DNA of 7,328 bases from Myxococcales bacterium. GTDB taxonomy: Bacteria > Myxococcota > Bradymonadia > REDH01. Below are positions 5,378 through 7,328 of the stretch, piece by piece. A model generated the notes under the pieces. It was given only the letters and a program-made list of their open reading frames with translations, searched no databases and was not told the DNA's origin. Numbering within the stretch: position 1 is the stretch's first letter; each line of letters starts with the position of its first letter. The position numbers were made by a program, and so were the translations under genes. Where the stretch lies: positions 1 through 7,328 of the forward strand of contig JAGWVZ010000176.1 in NCBI GenBank assembly GCA_018970625.1, read 5' to 3'.

Positions 5378-7150
5378 TCAGGGCAGCGTGAATACCGACG
5401 GCGTGCAGCCTTCGGTGGAGTCGCGGTTATCGATGTTTAGCCAGGGGTTGAAGCAGTAGTCGACGCTGACCGAGCCGGGCAGGTCAAACTGCTGGTCTGC
5501 ATAGAACGCCGGATCGACGAACCAGACGCCGTAGTCGGGTGGGAAGGCGGTGCTGCGCCCAAAGGCGAAGGGAAGGTCGCCGAAGGAGTCGCCGTCATTA
5601 TCGGATTGCAGGGCCGAGGGGAACGTGAGTCCGTCGCCGGGGCGTGCTATTCCGGGAGCGGATTCGGGGGCGCCATAGACGATCCGGCCTCCAAAGAGGC
5701 TGTCGGCGCCCGAGGTGCGGCTTCGGAACACCCAGAGCGCATCGACGAAGCTGGTGAGGCTGTAGGTGAGGGCGTCGTTGGGGGCATCACCGATGCGTTG
5801 TGCAGTGGGTCCGACCCGGTAAACGAGTCCAGTCGCCGCAGGATCGAAAGGTGCTGTGGCGCCGGTTGCAGGGTCACAGCGGTCGAGCCCGTCATTGGGA
5901 ATGCAGAGCGCGTGGTTGCCTGCATCCACGAATACGGCGACGCGGCGTCCGCCCTCGACGCGGTCTGCGGGGAGTCGGCCGCTGAGGTTGGCGTTGCCGA
6001 CCGGTGTAACGCCGCCGGTGTAAAAGTTGTTGGCCATCGCCCATCGGCCCAGCGTTTCGCGGTAGAAGGTCGAGAAGGCCTGAAGTCGTCCGAAGGGGTC
6101 GCCATCGACCTTCTCCACAATGACCTGAATGCCGTTGAGATCGTGCTCGGCGACGTCGACGTCGTTGAGCTGACGACCGGGATAATAGAGCAGGTAGGTG
6201 ATGAAGAAGTGAGACGTGGTCTCGACGACTGCCCAGTACGTGGTGGCTCGATTGGCGACCCGGGTCGACTCGAGGTTATTGGTGATGATCGCGTCACCAT
6301 CGAAGTAGATGTCGGTAAAGGTATCGTACTTGGCCTGCTCCACTTCCTGATAAATGACCGGCGCGTAGGCCTCGGCCAGCGCACGATGGTATTCCGTGCC
6401 GACGGCGCCTGCCGTGTAGAAGCGAACACGGGTTCCGTTGGGTACCTGCAGGCCAGACTGGCTGCGAATAAACGGCGTGAGCGCGAAGTCGTAGGGCGTG
6501 GACGGCTGAAGAGGCAGCACGTTCTGGCACTCCGGGGTCGGCGTGGGGCCTTCGCAGGGGGTCACGGTAAGAACAAAGGTCTCGGGGTCGTAGGTGACGA
6601 AGGGATATGGCCCTTCCGCCTCCCACGGATTCAGGTCGAGGTTCGAGGGGATCAGCGTCAGCTCGGCCATCGGCTGATTGAACTGAACGGTGACGGTGGC
6701 GTTGAGTGGGACATCGAGGACGCCGTCGCCGGGTGAGATGGTGAAGTCAAGCGGGCCGAAGTCGACATCAGGTCCGATATCCGTGAACTCCGTGTCGGTT
6801 GCTGTCGTGTCGGTCGCGTCTTCGATTACGTCCGCCGTGTCATCGGCAGCGGTGTCGGTCGAGCCGTCTTCTTCTGGCAGGACGTCAGAGACGTCGCCGG
6901 CGTCGGGGGACACTTCGGGGGTGACGCAGATGTTGGCGACGCACTCGAGCCCATCCTGACAGTCTTCGGCGCTACGGCAATCGACAGCACCACATGTGCC
7001 CTGCACGCATGCCTGAGTGGCTTCGCAGTCAACGTCTGTGATGCATCGTGTTGCGTCGCTGTCCTGACTGCATGCCGAAACGCCTGTCCAGAACGGGACA
7101 AGAGCGCTCAGCAGCAGGAGGGAGAGGCGGCGAGAGACAGAAGTATTCAT
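5378..7150 (-). CDS. Lipoprotein with Cys repeats, Big_5 Ig-like domain and Vps62/NPP1-like C-terminal region
   Basis: Predicted 590-residue lipoprotein. The ATG at 7150 is chosen over a GTG at 7216 because it begins a standard signal peptide (SRR, then a Leu-rich core) ending in VSA-C27. Residues 36-75 hold two 22-residue-spaced units, each C-x5-C-x5-C-x4-C, typical of myxobacterial surface proteins. An acidic linker (about 76-131) has no Lys or Arg. Residues about 133-247 fit a bacterial Ig-like Big_5 (SbsA N-terminal type) domain: SPGDGVLDVPLNATVTVQF at the start and GTRVRFYTAG at the end. Residues about 252-590 resemble, by pattern only, the Vps62/NPP1-like group: AYAPVIYQEV (261-270), YWAVVETTSHFFITYLLYY (305-323), EHDLNGIQVIVEK (335-347) in the place of the HEGDWE-like motif, NHALC (412-416), and an aromatic C-terminal stretch ending near FNPWLNID. 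Lytic or necrosis-inducing activity is not demonstrable from sequence. It is the first gene of the minus-strand pair. Confidence 0.85.
   Translation of the reverse strand: MNTSVSRRLSLLLLSALVPFWTGVSACSQDSDATRCITDVDCEATQACVQGTCGAVDCRSAEDCQDGLECVANICVTPEVSPDAGDVSDVLPEEDGSTDTAADDTADVIEDATDTTATDTEFTDIGPDVDFGPLDFTISPGDGVLDVPLNATVTVQFNQPMAELTLIPSNLDLNPWEAEGPYPFVTYDPETFVLTVTPCEGPTPTPECQNVLPLQPSTPYDFALTPFIRSQSGLQVPNGTRVRFYTAGAVGTEYHRALAEAYAPVIYQEVEQAKYDTFTDIYFDGDAIITNNLESTRVANRATTYWAVVETTSHFFITYLLYYPGRQLNDVDVAEHDLNGIQVIVEKVDGDPFGRLQAFSTFYRETLGRWAMANNFYTGGVTPVGNANLSGRLPADRVEGGRRVAVFVDAGNHALCIPNDGLDRCDPATGATAPFDPAATGLVYRVGPTAQRIGDAPNDALTYSLTSFVDALWVFRSRTSGADSLFGGRIVYGAPESAPGIARPGDGLTFPSALQSDNDGDSFGDLPFAFGRSTAFPPDYGVWFVDPAFYADQQFDLPGSVSVDYCFNPWLNIDNRDSTEGCTPSVFTLP
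6926..7045 (-). repeat. Tandem 22-codon Cys repeat
   Basis: Encodes residues 36-75 of the Big_5-containing lipoprotein. Cysteines at 36, 42, 48, 53 and at 58, 64, 70, 75 repeat with identical spacing; DVDCEATQAC aligns with AEDCQDGLEC. Confidence 0.8.
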
Positions 7151-7172
7151 GTGGGCGACCCAACGATTTGCT

Positions 7173-7192
7173 CTCCCGACAGTTGTCGGGAG
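7173..7192. promoter_or_regulatory. Perfect 9-2-9 inverted repeat upstream of the minus-strand pair
   Basis: CTCCCGACA (7173-7181) and TGTCGGGAG (7184-7192) are exact complements separated by GT. The element ends 22 bases upstream of the ATG at 7150. The near-zero spacer favours a DNA operator for a dimeric regulator, although it could also fold as an mRNA hairpin in the 5' leader. A possible weak promoter lies upstream on the minus strand (TTGCAC near 7242, GATAGT near 7218, spacer about 15), with poor matches. The regulator is unknown. Confidence 0.5.
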
Positions 7193-7328
7193 CAGGGAGG
7201 AAAACTGCGCCCGCACACTATCGAATGCGAACGGTTAGTGCAATCTGCCCCTCGGCTGAGCTAAGGGGACGAGGTGGCCAGAGACAGTCGGTCGCGAGCG
7301 GCGACCTGCCCCGTTTTGTGGAATCGCA
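7193..7328. other. Upstream region of the minus-strand pair, no confident gene
   Basis: I see no complete gene here. Two small dyads are present: CCCCT (7248-7252) with AGGGG (7264-7268), and GGTCGC (7290-7295) with GCGACC (7301-7306), the latter followed on the plus strand by CCCCGTTTT. The minus strand is open in one frame from the edge to a TAG at 7218-7220, with a tail ...EGQIALTVRIR, but codon third positions are only moderately GC-rich and the other two frames also stay open for 20-30 codons. It may hold the 3' end of another minus-strand gene plus the promoter region of the lipoprotein pair. Confidence 0.3.

Noticed and set aside
4672..5391. Plus-strand open frame (239 codons), Ser-rich, opposite the six-cysteine-repeat gene
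   Set aside because: Its Ser runs are the complement of Asp/Thr/Val-rich linker codons. The minus-strand reading has regular cysteine spacing and a lipobox, so this is a shadow.
5606..6736. Long plus-strand open frame (376 codons) opposite the Big_5-containing lipoprotein gene
   Set aside because: It is fully antisense to a gene with signal peptide, lipobox and recognisable domains; its translation has no motif, and long antisense frames are expected opposite GC-rich genes.
7290..7306. Hairpin followed by CCCCGTTTT as an intrinsic terminator on the plus strand
   Set aside because: No plus-strand gene precedes it; the 6-bp stem is followed by a C-run before only four Ts. Noted only within the upstream-region entry.
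1..7328. CRISPR array, tRNA/rRNA, insertion sequence or integrase
   Set aside because: No regularly spaced direct repeats, no cloverleaf or rRNA-like sequence, no transposase or recombinase motif and no terminal inverted repeats were seen on either strand.

Overview
The window is GC-rich DNA carrying six complete protein genes, and all six appear to encode lipoproteins. Each begins with a signal peptide ending in a cysteine (lipobox). In five of them a long acidic Asp/Thr/Ser/Gly-rich, lysine-free linker follows, and then a folded or cysteine-rich domain; in the sixth (5378-7150) a small cysteine-rich block lies between the lipid anchor and the linker. This architecture, the IgGFc-binding-like domain, the short cysteine-rich repeats and the codon use suggest a myxobacterium-like deltaproteobacterium (Myxococcota, possibly Bradymonadales). 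That placement is inference from protein style; no phylogenetic marker is present.

Layout. Bases 1-141 probably hold the 3' end of an upstream plus-strand gene. Bases 250-4162 hold four tightly spaced plus-strand genes that look like one operon: an IgGFc-binding-domain lipoprotein, a small 12-cysteine lipoprotein, a CAP/SCP-domain lipoprotein that starts inside the preceding gene, and a 10-cysteine lipoprotein of unknown family. Bases 4176-7150 hold two minus-strand genes, read from right to left: a large lipoprotein with a Big_5-type Ig-like domain and a Vps62/NPP1-like C-terminal region, followed 26 bases later by a lipoprotein with three 37-residue six-cysteine repeats. The two sets converge on a 13-base gap with no obvious intrinsic terminator. 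A perfect 9-2-9 inverted repeat lies just upstream of the minus-strand pair.

The most notable signal is a short motif, Gly-Gly-Arg-Pro (GGRP), found once in each of the four plus-strand lipoproteins, 15-21 residues after the lipidated cysteine. The rest of these linkers is divergent and the motif is written with different synonymous codons. The two minus-strand lipoproteins lack it and have no basic residue in their acidic linkers. GGRP may be a sorting, processing or surface-export tag for one class of lipoprotein. The genes as a group look like a locus for decorating the outer membrane or cell surface with adhesive or secreted-type domains; that role is inferred from domain content and signal peptides only.
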